Below, in pieces: positions 1 to 9,060 of a stretch of DNA of 64,000 nt (the stretch's first letter is position 1; every line of letters starts with the position of its first letter). The translations under genes and the position numbers were made by a program. Source of the DNA: Flavihumibacter solisilvae (lineage in GTDB: Bacteria > Bacteroidota > Bacteroidia > Chitinophagales > Chitinophagaceae); the NCBI RefSeq assembly GCF_000814475.1, contig NZ_JSVC01000019.1, positions 62,001-126,000 of the forward strand, written 5' to 3'. The notes below the pieces were generated by a model. The model saw nothing but the letters and a program-made list of their open reading frames with translations, was not told the DNA's origin and made no database searches.

Positions 1-370
1 GCCTGCTGATCCAGTCTATTACGTCGTAAGCATCATTCCCGTCATTTACGAATGGTATATAATCCGCCAGGTCTGAGCGGATTCCCCTGCAATAAGCAAG
101 CACGCCAACATATCCCTTCAATGCTGCACGACGGGCTACATTGGTATCACCCGGTCCCATGTAGTAGGTGGTATAAAACAATACTGCGGGAAGTGGCTCC
201 CTTATAGCCGGGTCCGTTACAATAATGGCTGAAACATATTTACCATTACGAAGCGGGATCCGAACCGAATCACGAACCAACAACTCGCGGTCCTGGGCAA
301 AACATGGAAAGCTATTAATAACGGAAGCGAATAGTATTGACTGAAAAAGAAGGGAAAACAGTGACTTCAT
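1..370 (-). CDS. CocE/NonD-family hydrolase, N-terminal part (runs off left edge)
   Basis: The reading frame opens with an ATG at 370 and stays open to base 1, so about 123 N-terminal residues are present and the rest lies outside the window. A signal peptide (hydrophobic stretch ending near FAQ, about residue 26) is followed by VRIPLRNGKYVSA and PAVLFYTTYY, and later YRGIRSD-like (here CRGIRSD) and NDGNDAYDVIDWI. This order is typical of the X-Pro dipeptidyl-peptidase S15 / CocE acyl-hydrolase N-terminus. The catalytic serine would lie beyond the edge. Export to the periplasm is inferred. The downstream neighbour on the same strand (EthD) starts 3 nt from this start in genome coordinates but lies upstream in transcription, so the two could be co-transcribed. 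Confidence 0.75.
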   Translation of the reverse strand, partial: MKSLFSLLFQSILFASVINSFPCFAQDRELLVRDSVRIPLRNGKYVSAIIVTDPAIREPLPAVLFYTTYYMGPGDTNVARRAALKGYVGVLAYCRGIRSDLADYIPFVNDGNDAYDVIDWISR

Positions 371-373
371 GTT

Positions 374-712
374 TTAAAATACTCTATCCGTATCAAATTC
401 CACGGACAATTCTTCGACACTGCCAAAAATCATCTGCACGCCGCCGGGTGCGAACTTACTAAAATCAGTGACCATAGCCTTTCCTTCCGGCGAATCCAAT
501 GAATGCTGCAGGGAGTGCTGATCAACGAAATAAAGTTCAGACATCCTGTAAAAGGGAGGCTTTTCGCCTGATGGATTACTTACAAAGTTGGTCAGCTCCA
601 TTTTCAGGTATCCCTCGAGCCTTTCGGCAAGGGGTAAGTGCGTTTCGAGGAAATACTTGTCAAACGCGGCTGCATCGGCAGGCTGGCTGTACAAAAGAGT
701 TACTTTATACAT
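374..712 (-). CDS. EthD family protein
   Basis: Small ferredoxin-like (dimeric alpha-beta barrel) protein of about 112 residues. MYKVTLLYSQPADAAAF followed by HLPLAERLEGY is the usual EthD opening (a beta strand, then an F..YF..THLPLA helix). EthD-type proteins are accessory to ring or ether degradation in some actinobacteria, but most members have no known substrate, so no specific role is claimed. An ATG at 754 would add 14 residues, but the ATG at 712 is preceded by GGAGGG at SD distance and matches the family start, so 712 is used. It is followed 3 nt later by the CocE-like gene. Confidence 0.8.
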   Translation of the reverse strand: MYKVTLLYSQPADAAAFDKYFLETHLPLAERLEGYLKMELTNFVSNPSGEKPPFYRMSELYFVDQHSLQHSLDSPEGKAMVTDFSKFAPGGVQMIFGSVEELSVEFDTDRVF

Positions 713-775
713 GGCAATTCCCTCCGTTGGTGTTGTTATATAATTTACGTTCATTTATCGGAAAAATCAATAAAA

Positions 776-808
776 TTTGAGTCCACGGCTTTGTAGATTA
801 TAACTTTG
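776..808 (+). promoter_or_regulatory. Bacteroidetes-type promoter of corA
   Basis: A TTTG (-33) lies at 776-779 and TAACTTTG, a full match to the TAnnTTTG -7 consensus, at 801-808, with 21 nt between them. Transcription would start near 814, giving a 5' UTR of about a dozen nucleotides before the corA ATG at 827. Confidence 0.7.
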
Positions 809-826
809 TACCAATAACTTCCAGCT

Positions 827-1801
827 ATGAAGGAGGTAATTAACTGTGCTGCTTATTCCAATGGCATCAGGGTACCTGATTTCGATATTAATCACCTGGA
901 TGATCCCATTTTTGAAACGCAATTTGTATGGGTCGGACTACATGAACCGGGCGAAAAAACCCTTGAACTTTTCCAGAGACACTTCGATCTCCACGATCTT
1001 GCGGTGGAAGATGCGCACAACGCCCACCAACGGCCAAAGATCGAACGATACGGTGAAACTCTTTTCATTGTCCTCCGAACAGCCCAGGTCAATCAATTGC
1101 AGCACAAGATCGATTTTGGCGAAACGCATTTCTTTATCGGGAGCCATTTTTTACTTACAGTACGCCATGGCTCATCAATTTCCTATTCGGATGTCCGCAG
1201 CCGCTGTGAAAGCATGCCATCACAACTTCGCATAGGCCAGGGGTTTGCGCTTTATGCAGTCATGGATGCGATCGTTGACCAGTATTTCCCGGTAGTGGAA
1301 GCACTTGAAGAAGAACTGTTGTCGATCGAGGATAAAGTGTTTGCAGATAAGCCATCCCGGGAAACGACACACGATATATATGTGCTGAAAAGACAGATGC
1401 TGGAAGTGAAAAGAGCAGTCTCCCCGCTTGTCGACATTTGCAACCGGCTGATGCGATATGACAACTCATTTATTTCCGCTGATACGCAACCATATTTCCG
1501 GGACATTTATGATCATGCCCTCCGGATCAATGAGATGGTTGACCATGCGCGTGAACTGCTCAACACTGCGTTAGAAGCCAACTTCTCCCTCATTTCTATT
1601 TCGCAGAACGATATTTCCAAAAAGTTTGCGGGCTGGGCCGCCATCATCGCTGTTCCTACGATGGTAGCAGGTTTTTATGGCATGAACTTCAAATTCATGC
1701 CGGAGCTGACCTGGCAATATGGATACCCGGTTGTGGTAACCGGCACTATTGTAGCATGCCTGCTTATCTACCTTTTATTCCGGCGTTCCGGCTGGTTGTA
1801 A
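827..1801 (+). CDS. corA: CorA-family magnesium/cobalt transporter
   Basis: A 324-residue protein with a long acidic and charged cytoplasmic domain, a coiled stretch around residues 155-250, and two hydrophobic segments at the C-terminus. The first ends in the CorA signature YGMNF (GMN at about 285-287), and the chain ends with a basic RRSGWL tail. CorA forms a pentameric inner-membrane channel for Mg2+ (and Co2+ or Ni2+). The length is that of a normal full-size CorA. It is transcribed alone, divergent from EthD, and its stop abuts the convergent choloylglycine-hydrolase-like gene with no intervening base. Confidence 0.93.
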   Translation: MKEVINCAAYSNGIRVPDFDINHLDDPIFETQFVWVGLHEPGEKTLELFQRHFDLHDLAVEDAHNAHQRPKIERYGETLFIVLRTAQVNQLQHKIDFGETHFFIGSHFLLTVRHGSSISYSDVRSRCESMPSQLRIGQGFALYAVMDAIVDQYFPVVEALEEELLSIEDKVFADKPSRETTHDIYVLKRQMLEVKRAVSPLVDICNRLMRYDNSFISADTQPYFRDIYDHALRINEMVDHARELLNTALEANFSLISISQNDISKKFAGWAAIIAVPTMVAGFYGMNFKFMPELTWQYGYPVVVTGTIVACLLIYLLFRRSGWL

Positions 1802-2869
1802 TTATTTGCAATGAAATGCAGCCGGAAGTGCAAGGTGTTCATCAACCGATTTCCTGCTGATTTCGATCTGCGGTTTACTTTCCGCAACAGAAACTTCCAA
1901 TACTTTACGATTGAATGAATCAGTAAAAGGAACAAAACGCGAAGCCACATTACCCTGGAGATGCTGATTCATATCAAGCACTTTTGAACCGGAATTACAA
2001 TCAAAGCGAAAACTCTCGAAAGGCAAATTCTTGATCTCCTGGTAACCATCAGTTCTGAATGAGATCCGCCTGTTGGCAATATCATAAACGATACTCCACT
2101 TCGTAAACCCTTGCTGGGAAACATTCTCCAGTATACTGAATGCATAGTCTACAGGAGCCACATCTATTCTCCGGACATTGTAATCACGGATCATTGAACA
2201 TGCTTTGGCAAAACGCTGCAAAGAATTATCCTGGAAGTCAAAGCTTGAATTTCCCTGTTGAATATTTGCCGTGGTAACTGATTTGGCAGATTGCTCATAG
2301 GTACTGTTGGTCAATACAGGGAAAGGAAGATCTTTTCCGGTGTGAACGGTCAGCCTTCCACCATAAAATTCAATAGTTGCGGCATTTCCCTGTGCGTCGG
2401 CTACCAGGTAGTGCAGTGGAGGATTATCCTGTGAAATCCGGATCAATCTGTCTGAAGACAGAACTTCTGCCACGGTGGAATAGTTGTCCAGCTGGAACTG
2501 GATCCACTGCAACACACCAAGCGCAGGTCGTTCGTCTGCTTCAGGATATTGCGTTCCGTCGGCCCACATCAGTTCAACAACCAATCCTGTTTCATTCATC
2601 CCACCGGTGGGAAATTCTTTTCCATACTGGTTGAAAGTGATGCTCCCGTATTTCGAAGTCCATTTTAAGGGTGATTTATCTGTAGACAGCAGGGACGATT
2701 TCGACAATCCGCTCAGGTTAGTTGTAACAAATCCCGATCCCGTTACCCAGTCATAATTGCGGCCAAAAACCAGTTGACCATTCCTTTTTATGAGAAATGT
2801 TGTACAAGCTATTGATTGTGTACTTTGGAGTAACATCCAGCAGATGCAAAAAATGATTACCCTTTTCAT
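1802..2869 (-). CDS. Linear amide C-N hydrolase (choloylglycine hydrolase / penicillin V acylase family), exported
   Basis: A 355-residue protein. A signal peptide (residues 1-21) ends immediately before CTTF; Cys22 would become the N-terminal nucleophile after cleavage, as in Ntn hydrolases of the bile-salt hydrolase / penicillin V acylase family. Further family features are GRNYDW (about 37-42) and a GMNETGLVVELMW segment. Members cleave linear amides such as conjugated bile salts, penicillin V or N-acyl homoserine lactones; the substrate here cannot be told. It is periplasmic or surface-located by inference. The VOC gene upstream ends 11 nt before this start, so the two are probably co-transcribed. 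Confidence 0.87.
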   Translation of the reverse strand: MKRVIIFCICWMLLQSTQSIACTTFLIKRNGQLVFGRNYDWVTGSGFVTTNLSGLSKSSLLSTDKSPLKWTSKYGSITFNQYGKEFPTGGMNETGLVVELMWADGTQYPEADERPALGVLQWIQFQLDNYSTVAEVLSSDRLIRISQDNPPLHYLVADAQGNAATIEFYGGRLTVHTGKDLPFPVLTNSTYEQSAKSVTTANIQQGNSSFDFQDNSLQRFAKACSMIRDYNVRRIDVAPVDYAFSILENVSQQGFTKWSIVYDIANRRISFRTDGYQEIKNLPFESFRFDCNSGSKVLDMNQHLQGNVASRFVPFTDSFNRKVLEVSVAESKPQIEISRKSVDEHLALPAAFHCK

Positions 2870-2880
2870 GTTTCCGCTTT

Positions 2881-3378
2881 TTAAGGTTTATCCAGTTCTC
2901 CAAGCAGGTTATCAATATCCAGCGCCATCGTATACATGTACAAAGATCCATCTTCTTTTTTAGGCCACTGATCCTTAGGCCGGTCCCAATATAATTCTAC
3001 GCCGTTATCATCCGGGTCATTAAGGTAAAGGGCTTCAGAAACTCCATGATCAGCTGCACCTGTGAGCGTAATTCCTGCAAGGTTCAGGCGATTAAGCGCC
3101 ACGGCAAGATCCCGCCGGTTGGGATAAAGTATGGCTACGTGAAAGAGGCCGGCATTATGAAGCGGCGCGGGCTTTGCGTCTTTGCTATACCAGGTATTCA
3201 GCCCGATGTGATGGTGATACCCACCGGCTGAAATAAATGCTGCCTGGTCGCCATACATAGTAGTGAGCTCAAACCCAAGTACATCGCAATAAAATTTCAA
3301 CGACCTGGGCAGGTCGGCTACTTTCAGGTGTACGTGTCCGATGGTCGTACGCGCAGGAACTTTATACTGATTATCCAT
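2881..3378 (-). CDS. VOC-family (glyoxalase/dioxygenase-fold) protein
   Basis: About 165 residues, with the vicinal-oxygen-chelate pattern: IGHVHLKVADLPRSLKFYCDVLGF at the N-terminus, a central GLFHVAILYP, and a terminal DPDDNGVELYWDRP. The His, His and Glu positions expected to bind a divalent metal are present, in the arrangement seen in catechol 2,3-dioxygenase-like VOC proteins (CatE-like). The substrate is unknown. A GTG at 3402 would extend the chain by eight residues. The ATG at 3378 is preferred because it begins just before the first family strand; neither start has a clear SD. The SRPBCC gene lies immediately upstream. Confidence 0.85.
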   Translation of the reverse strand: MDNQYKVPARTTIGHVHLKVADLPRSLKFYCDVLGFELTTMYGDQAAFISAGGYHHHIGLNTWYSKDAKPAPLHNAGLFHVAILYPNRRDLAVALNRLNLAGITLTGAADHGVSEALYLNDPDDNGVELYWDRPKDQWPKKEDGSLYMYTMALDIDNLLGELDKP

Positions 3379-3405
3379 ACCTGAATTTACCAAATTACCC
3401 ACAGA

Positions 3406-3885
3406 TCAACCCCTGGTCCCGGTTTCGGGATAGGTTTCATTCAGCAGCGCTTCAAGCCGGTCAAAGTTCTGTTCATTTGCGTCAACTGCATATTTGCTCA
3501 CCTTATCCCTTTCCTGGGCAGTATTGAATATCATCCTGAAGGTCAGCAGCGTATCCTCATGGTGGTGATCAAAGCTGGCAATCACGCGGAACGGGGGATT
3601 GGAAATATGATCGAGGACTATTCTCTCCGGAACAATGATCTCAATAAACCTGCTGTGGTTGGAATAATTTCCACCTTCCGGGCCATGCATGATAAACTTC
3701 CAGTCCCCACCCTGCCTGAAATCAAATTCATGAAATGTGTTGGTAAACCCTTTGGGGCCCCACCACCGCGCAAGCAAATGCGGATCGGACCAGGCAGTGA
3801 ACAGCAGGTCACGGCCGATTCTGAAAATCCTTGAAGAAACAATCTCCCTGTCGGCAGTTGTTTCATGATCATTCAGGCTATTCAT
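3406..3885 (-). CDS. SRPBCC-family (AHSA1/START-like) protein
   Basis: A 159-residue single-domain protein. DREIVSSRIF, LLFTAWSDPHLLARWWGPKGF, FDFRQGGDWKF and the C-terminal helix NEQNFDRLEALL are the standard landmarks of the activator-of-Hsp90 (AHSA1) subgroup of SRPBCC proteins, which have a helix-grip fold binding hydrophobic ligands. The function of bacterial stand-alone members is mostly unknown. It forms a tight same-strand series with the YciI gene upstream (17 nt) and the VOC gene downstream. Confidence 0.87.
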   Translation of the reverse strand: MNSLNDHETTADREIVSSRIFRIGRDLLFTAWSDPHLLARWWGPKGFTNTFHEFDFRQGGDWKFIMHGPEGGNYSNHSRFIEIIVPERIVLDHISNPPFRVIASFDHHHEDTLLTFRMIFNTAQERDKVSKYAVDANEQNFDRLEALLNETYPETGTRG

Positions 3886-3902
3886 ACTAAAAGATTATAG
3901 TT

Positions 3903-4361
3903 TCAGAACGACTTCTTTTCAATTTTTTCGTGCTGCTTCAGGTAAACCGGCAAAGCTGCAGACCCATACCATTCAAACAGCTCGGCATCCAGCAGCTTCT
4001 GTTCAACAGCGGGATCGGTCTTCAGTAATTCTTTCGCTTCAGCGATTGACCTGACGTCAAGAATAAAAATTCCGCGATATGCTTTTTCATTTTTTTTGAG
4101 CGGACCGGCTACTACAAGTTTATTTTCTGCAGCGAGCCTGTTGATATTTTCGAGGTGACCCCTGAACAGGCTGTCAGTAAGTTGTTTTGATGCGCTGGTA
4201 TTTGTCCCGGTTTTCAGGATGACGAGCACATATAATTTCATCCCGTAATCATCGCCGCCCAATGAATCGGCAAGTTGCTTATCATATTTGGGGTTCGTGG
4301 ATTGTGCCTGGGCATTGATGAAAAACAGTGCAGCAGCGAATATTAAAAGCATTTGTCTCAT
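3903..4361 (-). CDS. YciI-family protein with signal peptide
   Basis: A 152-residue protein. A cleavable signal peptide (ending near INAQA, residue 20) precedes a YciI-like dimeric alpha-beta barrel: MKLYVLVILKTG, GHLENINRLAAENKLVVAGPL, GIFILDVRSIAEAKELL. The conserved His (in GHLENI) and the AGP turn are retained; the family has been proposed to be enzymatic on the basis of a His-Asp pair, but no reaction is established. Export is unusual compared with cytoplasmic E. coli YciI but common in Bacteroidota. A DPAV motif follows the last helix. Confidence 0.85.
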   Translation of the reverse strand: MRQMLLIFAAALFFINAQAQSTNPKYDKQLADSLGGDDYGMKLYVLVILKTGTNTSASKQLTDSLFRGHLENINRLAAENKLVVAGPLKKNEKAYRGIFILDVRSIAEAKELLKTDPAVEQKLLDAELFEWYGSAALPVYLKQHEKIEKKSF

Positions 4362-4379
4362 ACAGCAGTACAGGTTTTA

Positions 4380-4952
4380 TTATTTGATTACAATATCGAA
4401 CTTCTCCAACAGAGCGAGAACACCAGGCACAGAAAATACAGCTTTCTTTATTTTATTTTTTTCCGGATCAATTGAAAAGTTGAAGGAAGTACGCAAGTCA
4501 GCTTTCTCCAGTAAGGTGTTCTCAAATCGGGTGTTATGCAGGTCACAGCTCTCAAAAACGGAACCACTAAGATCAGCTTCTGTAAAATCTGCTTCATGAA
4601 TGGTGCAAACTGAAAACCGCGCCTTCTTTAAACTTCGCTTGTAAAAGGAAGAATAATTCAGGATACACTTTTCAAAACTGACGGAAAACAGGACCGTGTT
4701 GCATGGTTCGAAATTAGCGCCCTGGAGTTTGCAATCAACAAACTTAATATCATTAAAAGCGGTGTTGTTAAGTTTTACCATGCTCATGTTACAACCGCTG
4801 AACTCACATTCTGTAAACTGTAGTCCGGACAGGTCAGCTTCAGAAAAATCACAGTCTACAAACCTGCACAACTCATATGAACCAGCCGGAATCCGCTTTT
4901 CTTTATAGTTGATCGATTCAAAAGTTTCGTCTTCAAAATATCCGTTACCCAT
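4380..4952 (-). CDS. Pentapeptide repeat protein
   Basis: 190 residues, made almost wholly of A(D/N)LxX-type pentapeptides, for example FSEADLSGLQF, GCNMSMVKLN, ADFTEADLSGSVFESCDL and KADLRTSFNF. These stack into a right-handed quadrilateral beta helix. No signal peptide is seen, so it is probably cytoplasmic. Qnr/McbG-type members protect DNA gyrase, but the general family is functionally diverse and nothing here ties it to gyrase. It begins 4 nt after the stop of the upstream carboxylesterase gene, so translation may be coupled. Confidence 0.88.
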   Translation of the reverse strand: MGNGYFEDETFESINYKEKRIPAGSYELCRFVDCDFSEADLSGLQFTECEFSGCNMSMVKLNNTAFNDIKFVDCKLQGANFEPCNTVLFSVSFEKCILNYSSFYKRSLKKARFSVCTIHEADFTEADLSGSVFESCDLHNTRFENTLLEKADLRTSFNFSIDPEKNKIKKAVFSVPGVLALLEKFDIVIK

Positions 4953-4956
4953 AGTA

Positions 4957-6522
4957 TTATTTTTTCAGCATCCTGTCCAATAGGTTATAGCGGGCTGCAT
5001 TTTTATCCTGTATGAGCTTAGTATCGGAATCAATTACCATTAAGTTGACATTTTCCGAAGTACCTACATCGGGCCATAAGGGTAGCCCGAAACCGTTTGG
5101 ATCACCCGTACTGATGAAATTGACGAAATAGGTCTGCAGGATCACTGAAACTTTATAATCCTCCGGCTGCCAGTCGAACACATTGTTTAGCGGAAGATTT
5201 CCCATTGCATATTCAATTTCAGCTGAGTGAACTGCTCCTTTATCAGTCGCGTCTGGCTTCCCCTTGCGCAGAGCAGGACGGGGCCTGGCATACAGGTACC
5301 GATATACCTGTTTCGACCCGGCTTTACGATGCATACTGATCCATTTCCAGGTACTGAAACCAATGAACCTGTCACCGGCAAGATCCGTGGCAACCTGTTC
5401 TACCTGCTGGTCGGAAGCAGCCTGGTACACCTGTAAAACTTCTGTTGCATTTTCACCATATGCTTTTTGAACTGCTTTCTTATAGGATTCGACGGTTGGC
5501 TTCTCATTTCCGACTAAAGCCTGGTAACTCATTTCCTGCGAATTCCATCCCGCGAGTAATGGTACTTTAGCCTGCTCTCCCTGTCGAAAGATCTCAAACG
5601 GGTCTTTGGGAAAAAAACGTCCATCTACCGTTATAGGAAACCGGAAAGGGTTGAATGTTGCAGCAAGGGCAAGCAATTTGTCAGCCGGGATTTTCCTGAG
5701 GTCTTCCAGGGCAGACACGCCAGTTGTTTTAGCAAACTCCACTCCCCTTTGTTCCCCAACTGAAAGCGGAACAGCAGACAGTGTTCCCAGGACCGATCCG
5801 CTCTCCCCGATTGCCCGGGCGAATAAGCCCTTTGATAGCGGGGAGGCCATTTGTGCACTAACCGAAATAGAGCCGGCAGATTCACCTGCGATGGTCACCT
5901 TTGAAGGATCGCCACCAAAGGCTGCTATGTTTTTGTTGACCCATTGTAACGCAGCAGCCTGGTCCATCAGGCCATAGTTACCTGAACCCTGGTGGGTTGA
6001 TTCTTTGCTTAATCCGGGGTGCGCATAGAAACCGAATATGCCTAACCGGTAATTGACAGTGACTGAAACAATACCTTTCCGGGCCATGTTTTCCCCGTCG
6101 TATCGCGGCTCGGAACCATCTCCTGCCACAAAACCACCACCATAAAAATACACGAGCACAGGAAGCCGGTCTGAAGGAGATTTTGCCGGAGTCCAGACAT
6201 TGAGGTAGAGACAATCTTCGCTTATTGAGTCAGAACGGAACACCATGTCACCGAATACCTGTGTCTGCATGGCACGGGATCCAAACCTGTCCGCTTTTCG
6301 GATTCCAGTCCAGCTTTTTACAGCCTGCGGTTCGCGCCAGCGAAGTGGACCGACTGGCGGAGCAGCATAAGGCATTCCTTTGAATATACTTATACCGGAA
6401 CTGTTTACACCTTCTACAATACCATTGGCCGTTTTTACCCGGGGTTCGGAATCGGAAAAGCCCTGCGCAATTGCAGCATTACATACAATTACACAGGCGA
6501 TCAATGCAGGAATTAGTTTCAT
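4957..6522 (-). CDS. Type-B carboxylesterase/lipase, exported
   Basis: 521 residues with a signal peptide (about 1-20). Type-B carboxylesterase signatures are in order: EDCLYLNVW (102-110), an oxyanion-hole GGG (128-130), and the nucleophile elbow GESAGS with Ser215. A later GAVHSAEIEY carries the expected catalytic His, and the acidic member lies in the GWNSQEMSY region. The enzyme hydrolyses carboxylic esters; the natural substrate is unknown. Full family length, no disruption. It is downstream of the TlpA-like gene (41 nt gap) and upstream of the pentapeptide gene (4 nt). Confidence 0.92.
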   Translation of the reverse strand: MKLIPALIACVIVCNAAIAQGFSDSEPRVKTANGIVEGVNSSGISIFKGMPYAAPPVGPLRWREPQAVKSWTGIRKADRFGSRAMQTQVFGDMVFRSDSISEDCLYLNVWTPAKSPSDRLPVLVYFYGGGFVAGDGSEPRYDGENMARKGIVSVTVNYRLGIFGFYAHPGLSKESTHQGSGNYGLMDQAAALQWVNKNIAAFGGDPSKVTIAGESAGSISVSAQMASPLSKGLFARAIGESGSVLGTLSAVPLSVGEQRGVEFAKTTGVSALEDLRKIPADKLLALAATFNPFRFPITVDGRFFPKDPFEIFRQGEQAKVPLLAGWNSQEMSYQALVGNEKPTVESYKKAVQKAYGENATEVLQVYQAASDQQVEQVATDLAGDRFIGFSTWKWISMHRKAGSKQVYRYLYARPRPALRKGKPDATDKGAVHSAEIEYAMGNLPLNNVFDWQPEDYKVSVILQTYFVNFISTGDPNGFGLPLWPDVGTSENVNLMVIDSDTKLIQDKNAARYNLLDRMLKK

Positions 6523-6563
6523 GTCAACAAATTAACGCAAAGAAGCGAATGTTGACTTGGGGG

Positions 6564-7646
6564 TCATTCCTTGCAGCCAAATAACTCACAGAGTTTTTGC
6601 TGCAATTCTTCTCCCCTTAAATTCTTTCCAATGATCTTACCATCAGGATCAATCAGGAAGTTCTGCGGAATAGACTGGATGCGATACATAACGGCAACTT
6701 CATTTTGCCAGTATTTCAGGTCACTGACATGGGTCCAGGTCAACTGGTCGTCAGCAATTGCCCTGAGCCATTTTTCGCGATTATTGTCGAGGGATACACC
6801 GAGGATGGTAAAATTTTTGGAACGGAATTTATCAAATGCTGCCACGATGTTCGGATTTTCTTTCCGGCAGGGACCACACCAGCTTGCCCAAAAATCAACA
6901 AGCACGTACTTACCCCGGAATGAAGACAATGTAACAGGTTTGCCGGTCGTATCTGCCTGCACAAAATCCATTGCCGGTAAACCTACTTTCCCAATCTTGC
7001 TTACTGCAACCCTTTCAGCAACAAATTTGCCGTAAAAGCTATTCTGTACTTCGGGCGTCATTGCATTCAGGCTCTTTTCAACGACGTCATAATTTTCGAT
7101 TACCTGGGCTATTGTAGCCCACATAAACGGGGCGATATTCTGGTCGCGGTGGTCGGCTGCAAATTTTTCACCAGCTGCGGAAATCTGTCCAACCAGGGTT
7201 TTATATTCAGCCATGAGGCTGTCATTTATACCAAGCCTGTTGACAGTTTCGCTAAGTTTTGCATACCGGCGGAAATATGGTTCAAACACCTGTTGCAGTT
7301 TCCTGAATGAATCGTTGGAAGGCGAGCCGTTAAGCTGAATCATTTGCAGGTTAGCAAGATCACCCGACAGCGTCATCTGCGTATTATCGAGAAATAACAT
7401 GCTTTTTTTCTCCCCGGGCAGGAAGGCAAGGTTATACAGTTTGCATTCCGGTAAACTGCCTTTCATGAGGAAGGTATTGTTCCGGGAAATTGCAGAAGCT
7501 ATTGTGTCACCAGGTACATCAGGATTTACCAGCACCACGCGGGATTTATCGGCAAGACCGGTGATGGTACCCTTTATTTCGAATGTTTTTTCCTGGGCAG
7601 ATGCAAGTACAGGCAAAAAAGCAATAAGGATGTATAGTATTTTCAT
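6564..7646 (-). CDS. TlpA-like thioredoxin-fold protein with N-terminal DUF4369 domain
   Basis: 360 residues. A signal peptide (to about residue 17, LASAQ) is followed by a DUF4369 beta domain (about 20-110), a helical linker, and a thioredoxin/AhpC-TSA domain with WASWCGPC (Cys257, Cys260), a cis-Pro in SIPQNFLID and DPDGKIIGKNLRGEEL at the end. This architecture is common in Bacteroidota and usually acts as a periplasmic thiol-disulfide reductase, often membrane-attached or lipidated; here no lipobox is seen. It starts 13 nt after the hisIE stop, so it may receive read-through from the amino-acid operon, although no functional link is evident. Confidence 0.92.
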   Translation of the reverse strand: MKILYILIAFLPVLASAQEKTFEIKGTITGLADKSRVVLVNPDVPGDTIASAISRNNTFLMKGSLPECKLYNLAFLPGEKKSMLFLDNTQMTLSGDLANLQMIQLNGSPSNDSFRKLQQVFEPYFRRYAKLSETVNRLGINDSLMAEYKTLVGQISAAGEKFAADHRDQNIAPFMWATIAQVIENYDVVEKSLNAMTPEVQNSFYGKFVAERVAVSKIGKVGLPAMDFVQADTTGKPVTLSSFRGKYVLVDFWASWCGPCRKENPNIVAAFDKFRSKNFTILGVSLDNNREKWLRAIADDQLTWTHVSDLKYWQNEVAVMYRIQSIPQNFLIDPDGKIIGKNLRGEELQQKLCELFGCKE

Positions 7647-7659
7647 ATCGGAGCCGAAT

Positions 7660-8256
7660 TTATTTGGAATGCCTGTCTTTCAGGATTTCAATCACATCCT
7701 GCAAGCTAAAACCTTTGGCGTTAAGCAAAAGCAAATAGTGGAATAGCAGGTCAGCCGATTCATTGAGGAAAAGCTGATCGTTATTATCTTTTGCTTCTAT
7801 CACCATTTCCACAGCTTCCTCGCCAACTTTCTGGGCAATCTTATTCAGGCCTTTGGAGAAGAGGTTCGCGACATAACTCTGAGTGGGACTGGCCTGTTTC
7901 CGGAGGTCAATTATATCTTGCAGGTAGAACAGGAAATCTTCGGAATGATTCCGTTCGCTCCAGCAGGTATCGGCCCCGGTATGGCAGGTGGGTCCGAGGG
8001 GGTGGGCCTTGATAAGCAGCGTATCGTGGTCACAATCGACAGCTATGCTCTTGAGTTCCAGGAAATTACCACTTTCCTCCCCTTTCGTCCAGAGTCGCTG
8101 CTTTGACCTGCTGTAGAAAGTTACTTTACCCGTAGATTCTGTCCGGTGAAGGGCTTCCTCGTTCATAAAACCCAGCATCAGTACTTTCTGGGTCTGATTA
8201 TCCTGTACAATGGCTGGAACCAGCCCGTCCGCATATTTTCCAAATTCAACTTTCAT
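7660..8256 (-). CDS. hisIE: Bifunctional phosphoribosyl-AMP cyclohydrolase / phosphoribosyl-ATP pyrophosphatase
   Basis: 198 residues carrying both domains. HisI (about 1-105) has VLMLGFMNEEAL, TFYSRSKQRLWTKGEESGN, the metal-binding DCDHDTL and the zinc cysteines in GPTCHTGADTCW. HisE (about 110-198) has KIAQKVGEEAVE and the helical all-alpha NTP-pyrophosphatase pattern. Together they carry out steps 2 and 3 of histidine synthesis. It is the last his gene of the downstream half-cluster hisH-(PLP)-(GNAT)-A-F-IE and starts 26 nt after hisF. Confidence 0.97.
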   Translation of the reverse strand: MKVEFGKYADGLVPAIVQDNQTQKVLMLGFMNEEALHRTESTGKVTFYSRSKQRLWTKGEESGNFLELKSIAVDCDHDTLLIKAHPLGPTCHTGADTCWSERNHSEDFLFYLQDIIDLRKQASPTQSYVANLFSKGLNKIAQKVGEEAVEMVIEAKDNNDQLFLNESADLLFHYLLLLNAKGFSLQDVIEILKDRHSK

Positions 8257-8282
8257 GGTCCAAAATTAAAAGCCTGGGTGAT

Positions 8283-9050
8283 TTAAAGTTCAGCTCTCCT
8301 TACCTGGATGCCTTTTTGGTATAATTCTGATTTCAGGTCCGGAATCGAGATCTCCTTAAAATGAAAAATACTGGCTGCGAGGGCGGCATCGGCGTGAGCT
8401 GTTTCAAAAACGTCTACAAAATGACTGATGGTTCCGCCTCCGCCACTGGCAATTACCGGAACCTGGAGTGAATTGGCCAGTTCACTGGTAATGTCAAGGG
8501 CAAATCCCTGTTTTGTTCCATCGTGATTCATGGAAGTGAGAAGGATCTCGCCGGCGCCCCGGCTTACTGCCTCACGGGCCCAGTCGATACATTTCATGTC
8601 CGTTTTTGTCCGGCCACCGTTAAGGTACACGTACCATTGCCCATCGTCTTCGAGCCGGGTATCGATGGCCAGGACAACGCACTGGCTCCCGAATTCCTTT
8701 TCGAGCTCCGATATCAATTCAGGCCTTTTGAAAGCTGCGGTATTTACCGAGATCTTATCCGCACCATTCTGAAGCAATACTCGAACATCATCCACGCTGC
8801 TGATACCGCCGCCAACCGTAAACGGGATATTGATCTGCTGACTGATCCTGTTCACCAATTCACTGAGTGTCCGGCGTTTTTCCACTGTAGCAGTAATATC
8901 GAGGAATACCAGCTCGTCCGCTCCCTGTTCGGCGTAATGCCGCCCCAGATCCACCGGGTCGCCTGCATCCCGCAGTTCAACAAAATTTGTTCCTTTAACT
9001 GTCCGGCCATCCTTTATGTCCAGGCAGGGTATGATTCTCTTTGTAAGCAA
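8283..9050 (-). CDS. hisF: Imidazole glycerol phosphate synthase, cyclase subunit HisF
   Basis: A 255-residue TIM barrel. It opens with the HisF start [18 protein letters not shown] (catalytic Asp in LDIKDG), and carries [11 protein letters not shown], the second catalytic Asp in LAIDTRL, and [12 protein letters not shown] near the C-terminus. HisF uses ammonia delivered by HisH to close the imidazole ring, producing IGP and AICAR. The gene lies 10 nt after hisA and before hisIE. Full length with no anomaly. Confidence 0.97.
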   Translation of the reverse strand: MLTKRIIPCLDIKDGRTVKGTNFVELRDAGDPVDLGRHYAEQGADELVFLDITATVEKRRTLSELVNRISQQINIPFTVGGGISSVDDVRVLLQNGADKISVNTAAFKRPELISELEKEFGSQCVVLAIDTRLEDDGQWYVYLNGGRTKTDMKCIDWAREAVSRGAGEILLTSMNHDGTKQGFALDITSELANSLQVPVIASGGGGTISHFVDVFETAHADAALAASIFHFKEISIPDLKSELYQKGIQVRRAEL

Positions 9051-9060
9051 GATTATTATT

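Noticed and set aside
625-640. AGGGGTAAG inside the EthD gene
   Set aside because: Resembles the -35 box of the ECF-type motif but no TTGTCGTA follows at the right distance, and it is inside coding sequence.
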